Positions 18,711 through 25,656 of a stretch of 25,656 nt of DNA are shown here, one piece after another (within the stretch, counting starts at the first letter, position 1; each line of letters begins with the position of its first letter). This stretch comes from Bacillota bacterium (lineage in GTDB: Bacteria; Bacillota; DTU030), in the NCBI GenBank assembly GCA_012842325.1, contig DUTA01000132.1:1-25656 (forward strand), read 5' to 3'. The notes beneath the pieces were generated by a model. That model was not told the origin of the DNA. It ran no database searches and saw nothing but the letters and a program-made list of their open reading frames with translations. Made by a program: the position numbers and the translations under genes.

Positions 18711-20933
18711 ATGCTATCAGGGACGATAAGTGCCAATTCTAAAGTAGCATCTCTAATGCTGCCAATCCCTTTTGCATGGTATGCCGCAGATTATTTAGAT
18801 TTAGATGATGGGGATCAGGTAGAGGTATGGCCAGATAAAGGCCCAAATGGATTAAATTTGGTAAAAAGTGGCCCATTAGGCGCACCAGTATTTAGGGCTA
18901 ACGCTACACCGAGTGGTCTGCCAGCAGTAGAGTATGAAGTTGGTTTAGCTCGAATAGTCTCATCTTTTTCAACACAAGCACAACCAAATACTGTCATAGT
19001 CGCATGGAGATCTAATGCTGATACTGGTACTGTTTTCCACAGTACAGGTATCGGAGAATTCAGCCAATTAACGCTTCGTAATAATGAATTGCATATCAAC
19101 GCAGGGCAGTTTTTGCTATATCCTAAGGTTGCTCCATTTGGGTTTATTATTACGACAGCTATTTTTAACGGTACTAATTCCGCCATTCGTGAAAATGGGG
19201 AAGTAAAGGTTATAGGAAACGCAGGAACAAACGGAATAGCATCTCTTAATGTTGGATCAAGAAGCAATCAAACGGAACAGCTTGATGGTCATATTGCCGA
19301 GTTTATTTTCTATAATCGCCTTTTGACGCCATCGGAGATCGAAGATGTAGAAAGATATCTGTATGAAAAATACCTCGTAACTAGGCTTTCTGGTCGAATA
19401 GACGCAATAAGTACGGTTAAGGAAGTAGTAGAGGCCATAGCTTTATCAGGCACTATTACCGGTGAATCGGATTTAGCTGGCGCATTTAAAATGAGCCATG
19501 TTTTATCCGGGACTATTGAGGCTGAAAGCGAATTGACCACAGAACTTACCATGGCCACAGCCTTAAGCGGCACTTCGGCCGGGGAAGCGATGCTTTCCGG
19601 CCATATTACCATGGAAATGGCCTTAAGCGCATCAAGCGAAGCCACAGCTGAACTTAATGCGAAGATAAGCCGCAGGATTGCCATTTCCGGAAGCGTATCA
19701 GCTGAAGCGGCTCTTTCCGCCAAACTTACTTTGGCCATGGCAATAACCGGAACAGTACCCGGTAACAGCGATCTCACAGCAAGCCTTGGTCTGGCAACAC
19801 ATATAACAGGAAGCATAAGCGGCCAACCAATCCTTATAGCACATTTATCCCAGCTTATGACGCTATCGGGATCTAGCCACGGTCAATCGGTGCCAGATGC
19901 TTATATAAGCCGGGATATTTCTATATCCGGCACCATCGCAGGGAAATCGGATCTTGCCGCAGTCGTTCATCTCGCGATGGCACTCGCCGGTAATGTAGAG
20001 GCTGCCTCCGATGTTAGCGGCACATTGGAGCAACCATTTATCGGGACAATTGCAGCCACTAGTGCGCTCGCCGGGGTGTTAAGGCTTTCGGCTAAAATCG
20101 CCGGCCAGATTGAAGCTGAATCGACTCTGCAGGCATATTTGGAGAAGCTGGTTCGGCTTTTTGGATTTATTGCCGGGCAGTCCAATTTGCAAGCGCACCT
20201 TTCGGTGGCACTTTCGCCAGCTGGGGAAATAACCGGGCAAAGTGCGTTATCAGCTGGGCTTATTTTGGTGATGTCCCTTCAGGGCACCATTGAAGGCAGC
20301 TCTGCTCTACAGGCAGATTTAGCTGCGCCGACCCTGCTTTCCGGCCAGGTAGATGCCGCATCTGTTTTGCAGGCTGATTTAACCCGGCTGTCGCAGATAA
20401 CTGGTGCCATTTTTGGCCAGAGTGTTCTTACGGCCAGCATTGAAGTGCATAGGGGTTTAGGCGGCGCTATTGTAGCTGTAAGCATGCTGCATGCAGAGCT
20501 TACGGGCGGTGCTTTAATTGGAGTTACCCTTTTCGGCCAAGTAGATCGGGAGATTCACTTAGAAGGTGAGGCCAAGAGCATGGCGAGGACTGGGCAAAAT
20601 TTTGAGTTATACCAGGGCGAAAGCAAAGAGGTCTATGTTCACGTTCAAAGCCAATGGGGCGGCCATTATGATCTAACCGGTGCCAGCGTGCGCTGGCGCA
20701 TGCAGTATCAGGCCCTAGATCCAGTGCCGCCTTTCCTGGAAAAGAGCAGCGGAAGCGGTATTACTATACCCAATCCAGCCCAGGGGCTGATCAAGATCGA
20801 TTTAGAGCCGCAGGATACCGAGGTCCTGCCGGGCGGTTTTTATCACCATCAGGTAGAGGTTACAGAGCAGGATGGAACTATCTCGCTTGTTACCGAGGGC
20901 CGGGTAAAGCTGAATCCGAGGATTTTCTCATAG
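18711..20933 (+). CDS. LamG-like lectin domain and 20-residue-repeat fibre/adhesin protein
   Basis: 740 residues; ATG after AAAGGAGGT. Residues 2-17 are one repeat-like unit (LSGTISANSKVASLML). Residues about 20-225 form a concanavalin/LamG-type beta-sandwich (AWYAADYLDLDDGDQVEVWP, GHIAEFIFYNRLLTPSEIED), a sugar-binding fold. Residues 226-602 are 19 units of a ~20-residue repeat, pattern [LI]-x-G-x-[IV]-x-[AG]-x-S-x-L-x-A-x-L, probably a repetitive beta structure. Residues about 620-740 form an Ig-like end domain (LTGASVRWRMQ) like that of phage baseplate/receptor proteins. The LamG part is more AT-rich than its neighbours, suggesting transfer. Role inferred: host-surface binding fibre on the head or neck. 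Confidence 0.8.
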   Translation: MLSGTISANSKVASLMLPIPFAWYAADYLDLDDGDQVEVWPDKGPNGLNLVKSGPLGAPVFRANATPSGLPAVEYEVGLARIVSSFSTQAQPNTVIVAWRSNADTGTVFHSTGIGEFSQLTLRNNELHINAGQFLLYPKVAPFGFIITTAIFNGTNSAIRENGEVKVIGNAGTNGIASLNVGSRSNQTEQLDGHIAEFIFYNRLLTPSEIEDVERYLYEKYLVTRLSGRIDAISTVKEVVEAIALSGTITGESDLAGAFKMSHVLSGTIEAESELTTELTMATALSGTSAGEAMLSGHITMEMALSASSEATAELNAKISRRIAISGSVSAEAALSAKLTLAMAITGTVPGNSDLTASLGLATHITGSISGQPILIAHLSQLMTLSGSSHGQSVPDAYISRDISISGTIAGKSDLAAVVHLAMALAGNVEAASDVSGTLEQPFIGTIAATSALAGVLRLSAKIAGQIEAESTLQAYLEKLVRLFGFIAGQSNLQAHLSVALSPAGEITGQSALSAGLILVMSLQGTIEGSSALQADLAAPTLLSGQVDAASVLQADLTRLSQITGAIFGQSVLTASIEVHRGLGGAIVAVSMLHAELTGGALIGVTLFGQVDREIHLEGEAKSMARTGQNFELYQGESKEVYVHVQSQWGGHYDLTGASVRWRMQYQALDPVPPFLEKSSGSGITIPNPAQGLIKIDLEPQDTEVLPGGFYHHQVEVTEQDGTISLVTEGRVKLNPRIFS
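19386..20516 (+). repeat. Nineteen ~60-bp (20-residue) coding repeats
   Basis: Nineteen in-frame units, all 60 bp except one of 57 and one of 54. Examples of encoded units: LSGTITGESDLAGAFKMSHV, LSGTIEAESELTTELTMATA, IAGQIEAESTLQAYLEKLVR, LSGQVDAASVLQADLTRLSQ. Gly3 and Ser9 are best conserved. DNA copies have diverged strongly, so the array is old. Confidence 0.85.
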
Positions 20934-20946
20934 AGGTGGTGATGTT

Positions 20947-21396
20947 ATGGTCTGGTCGTATTCAGGCGATCCGGCGGCCAATCCGAAGGACGCGGTGCGC
21001 TTTTACCTTGGCGATACCGATCCGGATGATCCGCAGCTGCAGGATGAAGAGATACTTTTCCTGGTGCAGAAATTCGCTGGGAATGTTTATCTGGCAGCTG
21101 CCGACGCGGCAAGGGGCCTTGCGGGTAAATACTCTCGCCGGGCCGATAAAGCTGTCGGTGATTTAAGGCTTTCATTCTCGCAGCAAGCACAGCACTACTG
21201 GGAGCTCGCAAAGAGGCTTCAGACAGAGGCAGGGAAGAGGGCTGTGCCTTATGCTGGCGGTATCTCAAAGAGCGATAAGAAAACCCAGGAAGAGGATACA
21301 GACCGCGTGCGGCCTGCCTTTAAGCGCGGTATGATGCGGAACAAGCGCGCGCCCTCGGTGCAGGAAGATACTTGGCGCAGGGGGTGCTGGTACTGA
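20947..21396 (+). CDS. Head-tail connector protein (gp6/gp15-like)
   Basis: 149 residues; ATG after GAGGTGGTG. The start KDAVRFYLGDTDPDDPQLQD then EEILFLVQKFAG fits the helical connector family (VRxxLGDTDxxxPxLxDEEI). Residues 45-100 continue with YLAAADAARGLAGKYSRRAD and QQAQHYWELAKRL. A basic low-complexity tail (about 100-149) follows. Such proteins bind below the portal and form the first connector ring. The stop overlaps the next ATG by one base (TGATG). Confidence 0.82.
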   Translation: MVWSYSGDPAANPKDAVRFYLGDTDPDDPQLQDEEILFLVQKFAGNVYLAAADAARGLAGKYSRRADKAVGDLRLSFSQQAQHYWELAKRLQTEAGKRAVPYAGGISKSDKKTQEEDTDRVRPAFKRGMMRNKRAPSVQEDTWRRGCWY

Positions 21397-21722
21397 TGGC
21401 AACCATTGAGAGGGATTTCCTTGAGCTCATGCACCAGACGATCATCGTGGAGAAGATGATCGGCAGGAACCCCATCGGCGGCGATCCGATCTTCGGGCCG
21501 CCTGTTGCCTACCGCGGGCGTGTAGTAGATAAGCAGAGGCTCGTAGTTGATGCCAACGGCCAGGAGCGCGTGGCTACAACAACCGCGTGGTTCTTCGGGG
21601 CACCTGACATCACAACGGACGATAGGATCACCCTCCCTGATGGGAGAAGGCCGTTTATCCTAAATATCGCGCATTTCCCTGATGAAAAGGGGATGCACCA
21701 TGTGCGGGTGGACTTCGCATGA
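21396..21722 (+). CDS. Head closure / head-tail joining protein
   Basis: 108 residues from ATG 21396, which shares its A with the upstream TGA and has GGGGGTG upstream; an in-frame ATG at 21372 is less likely. The beta-rich sequence (YRGRVVDKQRLVVDANGQER, TTAWFFGAPDITTDDRITLP then DGRRPFIL) resembles head closure/stopper proteins: small beta-barrels that plug the connector. Gene order (connector, closure, gp10-like, tail terminator) matches many siphoviruses. It ends with an ATGA overlap with the next gene. Confidence 0.72.
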   Translation: MATIERDFLELMHQTIIVEKMIGRNPIGGDPIFGPPVAYRGRVVDKQRLVVDANGQERVATTTAWFFGAPDITTDDRITLPDGRRPFILNIAHFPDEKGMHHVRVDFA

Positions 21723-22099
21723 AGCTTGGGCTTAAGGTTAGCGGCTTCAGGGAGCTTAAAAAGGCTTTGAAAGCGCAGGGGCAGCGTGCTGAAAAGAGTT
21801 TGGCAGCTGCCCTTTATGCTGAAGGCGAGCGCATCATGGCAGAGGCGAAGAGGCTCTGCCCTGTTGATACTGGGACTTTGAGAAGTACGGGCTACGTTCA
21901 AAAGCCTGTAATAAGGCGGGGTTCGATTGAGGTTACTTTAGGCTTCGGTGGGCCGGCTGCCCCTTATGCTGTCTACGTGCATGAGAACCTCAATGTGCAC
22001 CACACGGTCGGGCAGGCGAAGTACCTTGAGAAGCCCTTAAACGATGCGGCGAGGGGCTTTGCTGAAAGGCTCGCTGCGGAAGTGAGGCGGAGGTCTTAA
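21719..22099 (+). CDS. HK97 gp10-like head-tail joining / minor tail protein
   Basis: 126 residues; ATGA overlap with the upstream gene. The sequence GFRELKKALKAQGQRAEKSL, AKRLCPVDTGTLRSTGYVQK and APYAVYVHENLNVHHTVGQA KYLEKPL is characteristic of the HK97 gp10 family (A..CPVDTGxLRxS ... YAxYVHE ... FLxxA). Members join heads to tails. The CPVDTG and YAVYVHE signatures are both intact. Confidence 0.92.
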   Translation: MKLGLKVSGFRELKKALKAQGQRAEKSLAAALYAEGERIMAEAKRLCPVDTGTLRSTGYVQKPVIRRGSIEVTLGFGGPAAPYAVYVHENLNVHHTVGQAKYLEKPLNDAARGFAERLAAEVRRRS

Positions 22100-22116
22100 A
22101 TGATGGAGGTGTCCTG

Positions 22117-22512
22117 ATGCAGTTCAATCCTGCGGTGCGGATAGCCGAGCTGGTTCATTCGCTGGGCATCGCGGAGCTGGGGAAGAACCTTTGGGTGGGG
22201 CTTGTGCGCCCTGTGAGCAGCACCGTTCCGGCTGAAGCGGTGTTTGTGATGGGTACAGATGGGCTTCCTCCTGACCGCTTCTTTGCCCAGCAGGATGAAG
22301 TGAGGCATCCGACGATCATGATTAGGATACGCTCCCCTGATTACAACTCAGGGTATGAGCTCGCAAGGAAGGTCTACGATGCCGTGCAGAGCTCACGGCC
22401 TCCGGGGATAAAAGATGTGTCCTGCAGGCAGTCTGAACCGATCTATCTTGGGCAGGACAACAACGCCCATCACGGATGGTCGCTAAACTTCGATCTGTTT
22501 TACCAGGAGTGA
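22117..22512 (+). CDS. Tail terminator / minor capsid-type protein
   Basis: 131 residues; ATG after GGAGGTGTCCTG. The sequence includes ELGKNLWVGLVRPVSSTVPA, RHPTIMIRIRSPDYNSGYEL then ARKVYDAVQSSRPPG, and HHGWSLNFDLFYQE. The repeated pattern of these (V-x-I-R-[SG]-x-x-Y-x-x-[AG]-x-x-[LA]-x-x-[IV]-x-[DN], and a final aromatic FxxFY) fits the small proteins annotated as phage minor capsid or tail terminator. They cap the tail tube and meet the head. The TGATG overlap couples it to the small gene that follows. Confidence 0.75.
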   Translation: MQFNPAVRIAELVHSLGIAELGKNLWVGLVRPVSSTVPAEAVFVMGTDGLPPDRFFAQQDEVRHPTIMIRIRSPDYNSGYELARKVYDAVQSSRPPGIKDVSCRQSEPIYLGQDNNAHHGWSLNFDLFYQE

Positions 22513-22703
22513 TGCCTGTGCAGGACGTCAAGCAGATTGAGGACGTTATTTCGGTGCTCAAAAAGCTTCAGAGGGAGACTAGGCAGTCTATAAAGGCTTT
22601 GAGGGAGTATCAAGAGCTTAAGAAAGGGGAGAGAAAGAATGGCATATCCGGGCAAGCACGCCGGGGTGTTCATAGACAACAACCTCGTGGCGGAAATCAA
22701 TGA
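22512..22703 (+). CDS. Small coiled-coil protein between terminator and tail tube genes
   Basis: 63 residues from ATG 22512, which shares its A with the upstream TGA; AGGAG is 4 bases before that overlap. Residues 1-42 (VKQIEDVISVLKKLQRETRQ, SIKALREYQELKKGER) form one amphipathic charged helix. The last 20 residues are Gly/Arg/Gln-rich and overlap the tail tube gene by 65 bases, so they may have been gained by loss of an earlier stop. No family recognised. Ribosome site and coupling support translation. Confidence 0.6.
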   Translation: MPVQDVKQIEDVISVLKKLQRETRQSIKALREYQELKKGERKNGISGQARRGVHRQQPRGGNQ

Positions 22704-23037
22704 TGCGACTTTCACCATCAACGGCGAGATTGTAGATATTAGCTCCTTTGACAGCGGGGGCTGGCGCGAGAGGCTTTTAAACCTCCGTGATGCGACGATC
22801 TCCATCTCCGGCTTCTATGCCGATGGGGATACAGACGGCCAGGTGGCTCTTCGGACGGCCATCTTAACGCAGGCTCTTGTCGAGGACGTTAAAGTGCTCG
22901 CAGATGTCAACGTGGCCACTTCTGGCTTCATCTGCGATGCCTATGTCGAGACGTTTGAAATCAATGCGGCGGTCGAGGGAGCCGTAACGGTCTCAATTAC
23001 CCTCCAATCCAGCGGCCCAATCGCGGTGTCGAGCTGA
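22639..23037 (+). CDS. Major tail tube protein, copy 1
   Basis: 132 residues; ATG after AAAGGGGAG. The sequence has GKHAGVFIDNNLVAEINDAT, then IVDISSFDSGGWRERL, DATISISGFYADGD and FEINAAVEGAVTVSITLQSS. These features (GK/A-x-V start, V-D-x-[ST]-x-F-x-S-x-G-W-x-E, ISGFY, A-x-x-GAVxxSxxLQ) match TP901-1-type/gp5-like tail tube proteins of siphoviruses. The protein builds the hexameric tube around the tape measure. A longer related copy follows directly. Confidence 0.85.
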   Translation: MAYPGKHAGVFIDNNLVAEINDATFTINGEIVDISSFDSGGWRERLLNLRDATISISGFYADGDTDGQVALRTAILTQALVEDVKVLADVNVATSGFICDAYVETFEINAAVEGAVTVSITLQSSGPIAVSS

Positions 23038-23070
23038 TGATCTTCGGGCCCATGAAAGGGGGGATAGCGC

Positions 23071-23700
23071 ATGGCAAAACCCGGCAAGCACGCGCGGGTG
23101 ATGATCATGTCTACGACCAGCACGCCGTTCACCGATGAGGCCACTACCCCTGATGCCACTTTCACCATCTACACGATAGACGACCGCACAATGCGGTACT
23201 GGGATAGGGATACGCCTGTTGTGGTGGAACGAAACGGAACACCTGTCCCAGCGAATGAGTACCGCGTGCAGTATGCAGGCGGTAGGATTCACTTCTACGA
23301 GCCGCAGGAAGAAGAGGACGAAATCACCGTCTCAGGCGCGTTCGTCTCTGTCGTAGTGGCCGCAGAGTGCCGTGAGTTTACTATCTCCATCGGGCGTGAG
23401 ATGGTTGACGTCACGGTCTTTGAATCGGACGGCTGGCGGGATAGGCTCTCCGGCATCGGCGGTGTAACTGGCACTATTTCAGGCTTCTACAACATCAATA
23501 ACCTCTTCACGGAAAGGCTCCTGCAGCAGAAGCCGCTGGTTTTGGAGTTCTGGACGAGCAAAGACGATCCAGAGTTCTTTGCTGTCTATGCGGTGCTTGA
23601 ATCCCAGGAGCTCTCGGCTGCGGTCGAGGGTGCTGTCGAAACTAGTGTCGGCTGGCAGAGCGACGGCGAGCTCTTGATCGAGCAGGAAGTAACACCTTAA
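23071..23700 (+). CDS. Tail tube-like protein, copy 2 with an added N-terminal region
   Basis: 209 residues; ATG after GAAAGGGGGG. The C-terminal ~110 residues repeat the plan of copy 1: MVDVTVFESDGWRDRLSGIG, then TGTISGFYNINN and ELSAAVEGAVETSVGWQSDG. Both start with AxPGKHA. The extra ~80 residues (YTIDDRTMRYWDRDTPVVVE, VQYAGGRIHFYEP) form a beta-rich region inserted after the N-terminus. It may be a second tube subunit, a tube initiator/terminator or a decorated version. Duplicate tube genes occur in some phages, with one copy minor. Confidence 0.8.
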   Translation: MAKPGKHARVMIMSTTSTPFTDEATTPDATFTIYTIDDRTMRYWDRDTPVVVERNGTPVPANEYRVQYAGGRIHFYEPQEEEDEITVSGAFVSVVVAAECREFTISIGREMVDVTVFESDGWRDRLSGIGGVTGTISGFYNINNLFTERLLQQKPLVLEFWTSKDDPEFFAVYAVLESQELSAAVEGAVETSVGWQSDGELLIEQEVTP

Positions 23701-23732
23701 AGGCAAAACCGAGCATGTAGAGGGGGAGACTT

Positions 23733-24125
23733 ATGTCTGATGAGAAAAAGGTCGAACAGAAGGGCTCGCAGGCGAGAGACTTCTTTCTGACGGGCCTTAA
23801 CCGCTTCAAACAGGAAGTGGTGGAGATAAACCAGGACGGTAAAGCCTTAAAGGTCTTAATCAAAGAGCCAAACGCGAGGCAGCGGGGCGAAATCTTCAAG
23901 GCTGCGACGAAGATCAAGAAGTCCGGCGATGCTGAGATTGACCACGCAGAGCTGCAGGTGTGGGCTGTGATCTTCTGCGCCTACGATGCACAGACAGGGG
24001 AAGCTCTCTTTGAGCCGGCGCACCATGATGTGCTCCTGTCTCTGCCGACGAGCGTCTTTGATCTCTTGGCTAAGCCTGCAATGGCTATGCTGGGCGAAAA
24101 TCCGGAGGAAGTTGCGGGAAACTGA
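23733..24125 (+). CDS. Tail assembly chaperone, short form (lambda gpG-like)
   Basis: 130 residues; ATG after GAGGGGGAG. Residues 1-15 are charged, residues 30-130 are compact (VVEINQDGKALKVLIKEPNA, QRGEIFKAATKIK, LLSLPTSVFDLLAKP). Position right before the tape measure gene, size and the helical acidic/hydrophobic plan match tail assembly chaperones that coat the tape measure protein while the tube grows. The final codons before the TGA are G GGA AAC, a classical -1 slippery heptamer, so a fraction of ribosomes should make a longer GT-like fusion (see 24116-24122). Sequence similarity alone is weak; the context is strong. Confidence 0.82.
   Translation: MSDEKKVEQKGSQARDFFLTGLNRFKQEVVEINQDGKALKVLIKEPNARQRGEIFKAATKIKKSGDAEIDHAELQVWAVIFCAYDAQTGEALFEPAHHDVLLSLPTSVFDLLAKPAMAMLGENPEEVAGN
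24116..24122 (+). promoter_or_regulatory. Programmed -1 frameshift site G GGA AAC
   Basis: In the zero frame, GCG GGA AAC is followed directly by TGA (24123-24125). The heptamer GGGAAAC (X XXY YYZ) lets both tRNAs slip back one base. The -1 frame is open from 24074 to the stop at 24340. A GGAGGAA stretch (24104-24110) lies 5 bases upstream and could stimulate slipping. The fusion would have 202 residues: 130 from the first frame and 72 from the second. Confidence 0.85.
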
Positions 24126-24139
24126 CGGAGAATCCCGAG

Positions 24140-24340
24140 ATGCTCTTCAAATACCAGCTTGGAGAGGTCTTAGGAAAGACAATCGGGGAAATAGAAGCTA
24201 TGCCGGCATCTGAATTCACAGGATGGGCCGGCTATTTTCTTTTCAAGGAGAGGGAGAGGGCAAAGCAGGAAGCGATCGCGAAGGCTAAAGCCCGTGCCAA
24301 AGGTTCCGGCAGGGTATTCGGCGGGAGAGGGGGGTTTTAG
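24140..24340 (+). CDS. Tail assembly chaperone, frameshifted C-terminal part (gpT-like)
   Basis: The open -1 frame gives 66 residues from ATG 24140, but the frame is open back to 24074 and is expected to be expressed mainly as an extension of the upstream chaperone by slipping at 24116-24122. The sequence (LGKTIGEIEAMPASEFTGWA, then GYFLFKERERAKQE) is typical of these extensions, which bind the tape measure protein. A basic tail rich in K, A and R follows. Independent start at 24140 is possible (GGAG at 24127-24130 with a 9-base spacer). Tape measure starts one base after its stop. Confidence 0.8.
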   Translation: MLFKYQLGEVLGKTIGEIEAMPASEFTGWAGYFLFKERERAKQEAIAKAKARAKGSGRVFGGRGGF

Positions 24341-25656
24341 ATGGCTGCCAATGTCGGCACTTTAACCGCTAACCTAGTGGCGCAGACAACGACATTTACA
24401 CGGAATATCGCTCAGGCGCAGAAGGCAGTTGAGGCGTTCAACAAGCGGATGGAGAGCATCCAGAAGGGCTTAAACAACGTCTCTAAGCTGGGGCAGAAAG
24501 CGGGGCTCGCCCTTGCTGGCTTAGCTGGGGCGATTACGATCGGGGTCAAAAACGCTGCCGAGTACGGCACACAGATTACCCAGCTTTCTGCGCAGACGGG
24601 GCTAACAGCCCAGGCTCTGCAGGAGATGGAGTACGTTTCGAAGCTGGTAGGCTTCGAGTTCGGAAGCCTCTCGCAGATGACTACCTCCCTTTCGCAGAAA
24701 GTGCTTGAAGCAGGGGCCTCCGGCGGGCAGGCGGCAGCCGTCTTTAAGCGGCTTGGCATCTCTGTCCGGGACAGCCAGGGCAACCTCCGCAGCATGTCGG
24801 ACCTCTTCGATGAAACGATAATGAGCCTCTCCCGCCTTGACAACGCGGTTGAGCGCAATGCTCTCGCCGTGAAGATATTCGGCGAGCAGGGAAAGAGCCT
24901 CATACCTCTCCTTGAGGCAGGGCAGGACGAGATTAACAGGATGCGCCGTGAAGCCCGGGATTTGGGCTTCGTGATGGGAGATACAGCTACGCGCGACTTG
25001 GCCAACTTTCACCGCGAAGTGCAGATGGTTGGGGCAAGGGCTACCGCTGCAGGGCGGGAAATCCTTGCTCAGTTCCTTCCTGCCTTCCGCGTAGTCTTAG
25101 ACTGGGTAAACCGGGGAATCTCGTGGTTTAGGAACCTCTCCGATGAACAGAGGGACAACATAAAGCGGTGGACTGCGCTTGCAGGTACTATCCTGGGGCT
25201 TGTGGCAGTTATCGGGCTGCTTGCGAAGGCGGGAGCCGGCATCGTCGCGGTCTTTAAGACAGTCGGAAGCGTATTCCTTGGGATTAAGGGCATCATCGGT
25301 GCTGTTGCTGCTTTCTTCGGCGGTTTTTCGGCGGCAACCCTTCTCGGGATAGGGCTCCTGGTAGCAGGCGTTGTCGGGCTTTACCTTGCATGGAAGAACA
25401 ACTGGTTCGGTATCAGAGATGTCGTGACGGATGTCTGGGAGAAGTACATCAAGCCGATCATTGACGTTGTGCTGAAGTGGGGCAAAGAGACCCTTGAGAC
25501 CGTCTGGAATTGGTCCATCGAGGCTCTGGGGACCTTCTGGGAGTGGCTCAAAGATGTCGCATGGCCCTGGCTCTACAAGGCAGGGAGCACAGCCTGGGAG
25601 TGGACGGTAGATGTCCTGGGGGATTTCTTCGCTTGGCTTAAGGATGTGGCTTGGCC
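24341..25656 (+). CDS. Tape measure protein (partial, continues past the window)
   Basis: 438 codons from ATG 24341, after GGGAGAGGGGGG, to the right edge. Residues 1-40 (NVGTLTANLVAQTTTFTRNI, then AQAQKAVEAFNKRMES) and GITIGVKNAAEYGTQITQLS-type sequence begin the helical rod; YGTQITQLSAQTGLTAQALQ EME and ALAVKIFGEQGKSLIPLLE are typical of the TMP family. Residues about 275-350 contain several hydrophobic Gly/Ala-rich segments that may cross the host membrane after ejection. Near the edge a Trp-rich 30-residue repeat begins (TVWNWSIEALGTFWEWLKD and TAWEWTVDVLGDFFAWLKD). The protein sets the tail length and is a scaffold for tube polymerisation. Confidence 0.9.
   Translation, partial: MAANVGTLTANLVAQTTTFTRNIAQAQKAVEAFNKRMESIQKGLNNVSKLGQKAGLALAGLAGAITIGVKNAAEYGTQITQLSAQTGLTAQALQEMEYVSKLVGFEFGSLSQMTTSLSQKVLEAGASGGQAAAVFKRLGISVRDSQGNLRSMSDLFDETIMSLSRLDNAVERNALAVKIFGEQGKSLIPLLEAGQDEINRMRREARDLGFVMGDTATRDLANFHREVQMVGARATAAGREILAQFLPAFRVVLDWVNRGISWFRNLSDEQRDNIKRWTALAGTILGLVAVIGLLAKAGAGIVAVFKTVGSVFLGIKGIIGAVAAFFGGFSAATLLGIGLLVAGVVGLYLAWKNNWFGIRDVVTDVWEKYIKPIIDVVLKWGKETLETVWNWSIEALGTFWEWLKDVAWPWLYKAGSTAWEWTVDVLGDFFAWLKDVAW
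25499..25656 (+). repeat. 90-bp (30-residue) Trp-rich repeat in the tape measure gene
   Basis: Two in-frame units start 90 bp apart at 25499 and 25589, pattern T-x-W-x-W-x(4)-L-G-x-F-x-x-W-L-K-D-V-A-W. The second unit is cut by the window end, so the real copy number is unknown. Confidence 0.75.

Noticed and set aside
1..25656. tRNA genes, rRNA, insertion sequences, integrase and attachment sites
   Set aside because: None recognised on either strand in the window; their absence is stated only for what can be read here.

Overview
This window reads as the middle of a temperate-phage-type genome from a Gram-positive host, probably a Firmicute of class Clostridia. The evidence is strong Shine-Dalgarno sites (GGAGG or AAAGGGG) before almost every gene, mixed ATG/GTG/TTG starts, and Firmicute-type phage protein families. 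The exact host cannot be read from the sequence. Every convincing protein gene is on the + strand.

Positions 1-6107 form the maintenance and replication part. A ParA-type partition ATPase enters from the left edge and is followed without a gap by a coiled-coil protein. Next is a long leader and a winged-helix replication initiator (1364-2740). The leader holds what looks like a complete antisense-RNA copy-number switch: a consensus promoter and strong terminator on the - strand make a ~65-nt RNA, and on the + strand the same region can form an antiterminator against an intrinsic terminator that ends one base before the initiator ATG. The initiator gene carries internal palindromic iterons. 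After a 700-bp non-coding stretch with three consecutive inverted repeats comes a second winged-helix replication-type gene (3449-4360), with its own internal 15-bp iterons. Then come a small possible helicase-loader-like protein, a RusA-type resolvase, two small unknown genes and a sigma-region-4-like late regulator. ParA plus a plasmid-style initiator circuit attached to a full virion module suggests a phage-plasmid. No integrase or repressor lies in the window.

Positions 6085-11572 form the modification and packaging part: a late promoter followed at once by a strong terminator (possible antitermination point), a small zinc-ribbon protein, a ParB-domain/DNA methyltransferase fusion, two tandem ParB-domain/zinc-ribbon paralogues, a C5-cytosine methyltransferase, and the small and large terminase subunits.

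Positions 11576-25656 form the virion part: DUF935-type portal, Mu F-like head protein, ChaB/XkdF-like protein, XkdF/scaffold-like protein, capsid cement-like protein, major capsid protein, small connector-region genes, a very repetitive LamG-containing fibre or adhesin, head-tail connector and closure proteins, HK97 gp10-like protein, tail terminator, two tail-tube paralogues, a lambda G/GT-style frameshifted tail chaperone pair (slippery G GGA AAC right before the stop codon), and the start of the tape measure protein, cut by the window end.

Two non-coding regions (834-1363 and 12848-13436) carry three arrays of degenerate repeats with an exact 8-bp period and a shared YTRR core. The second region splits the portal from the next head gene. 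These arrays and the antisense/attenuator circuit are the most unusual features here.
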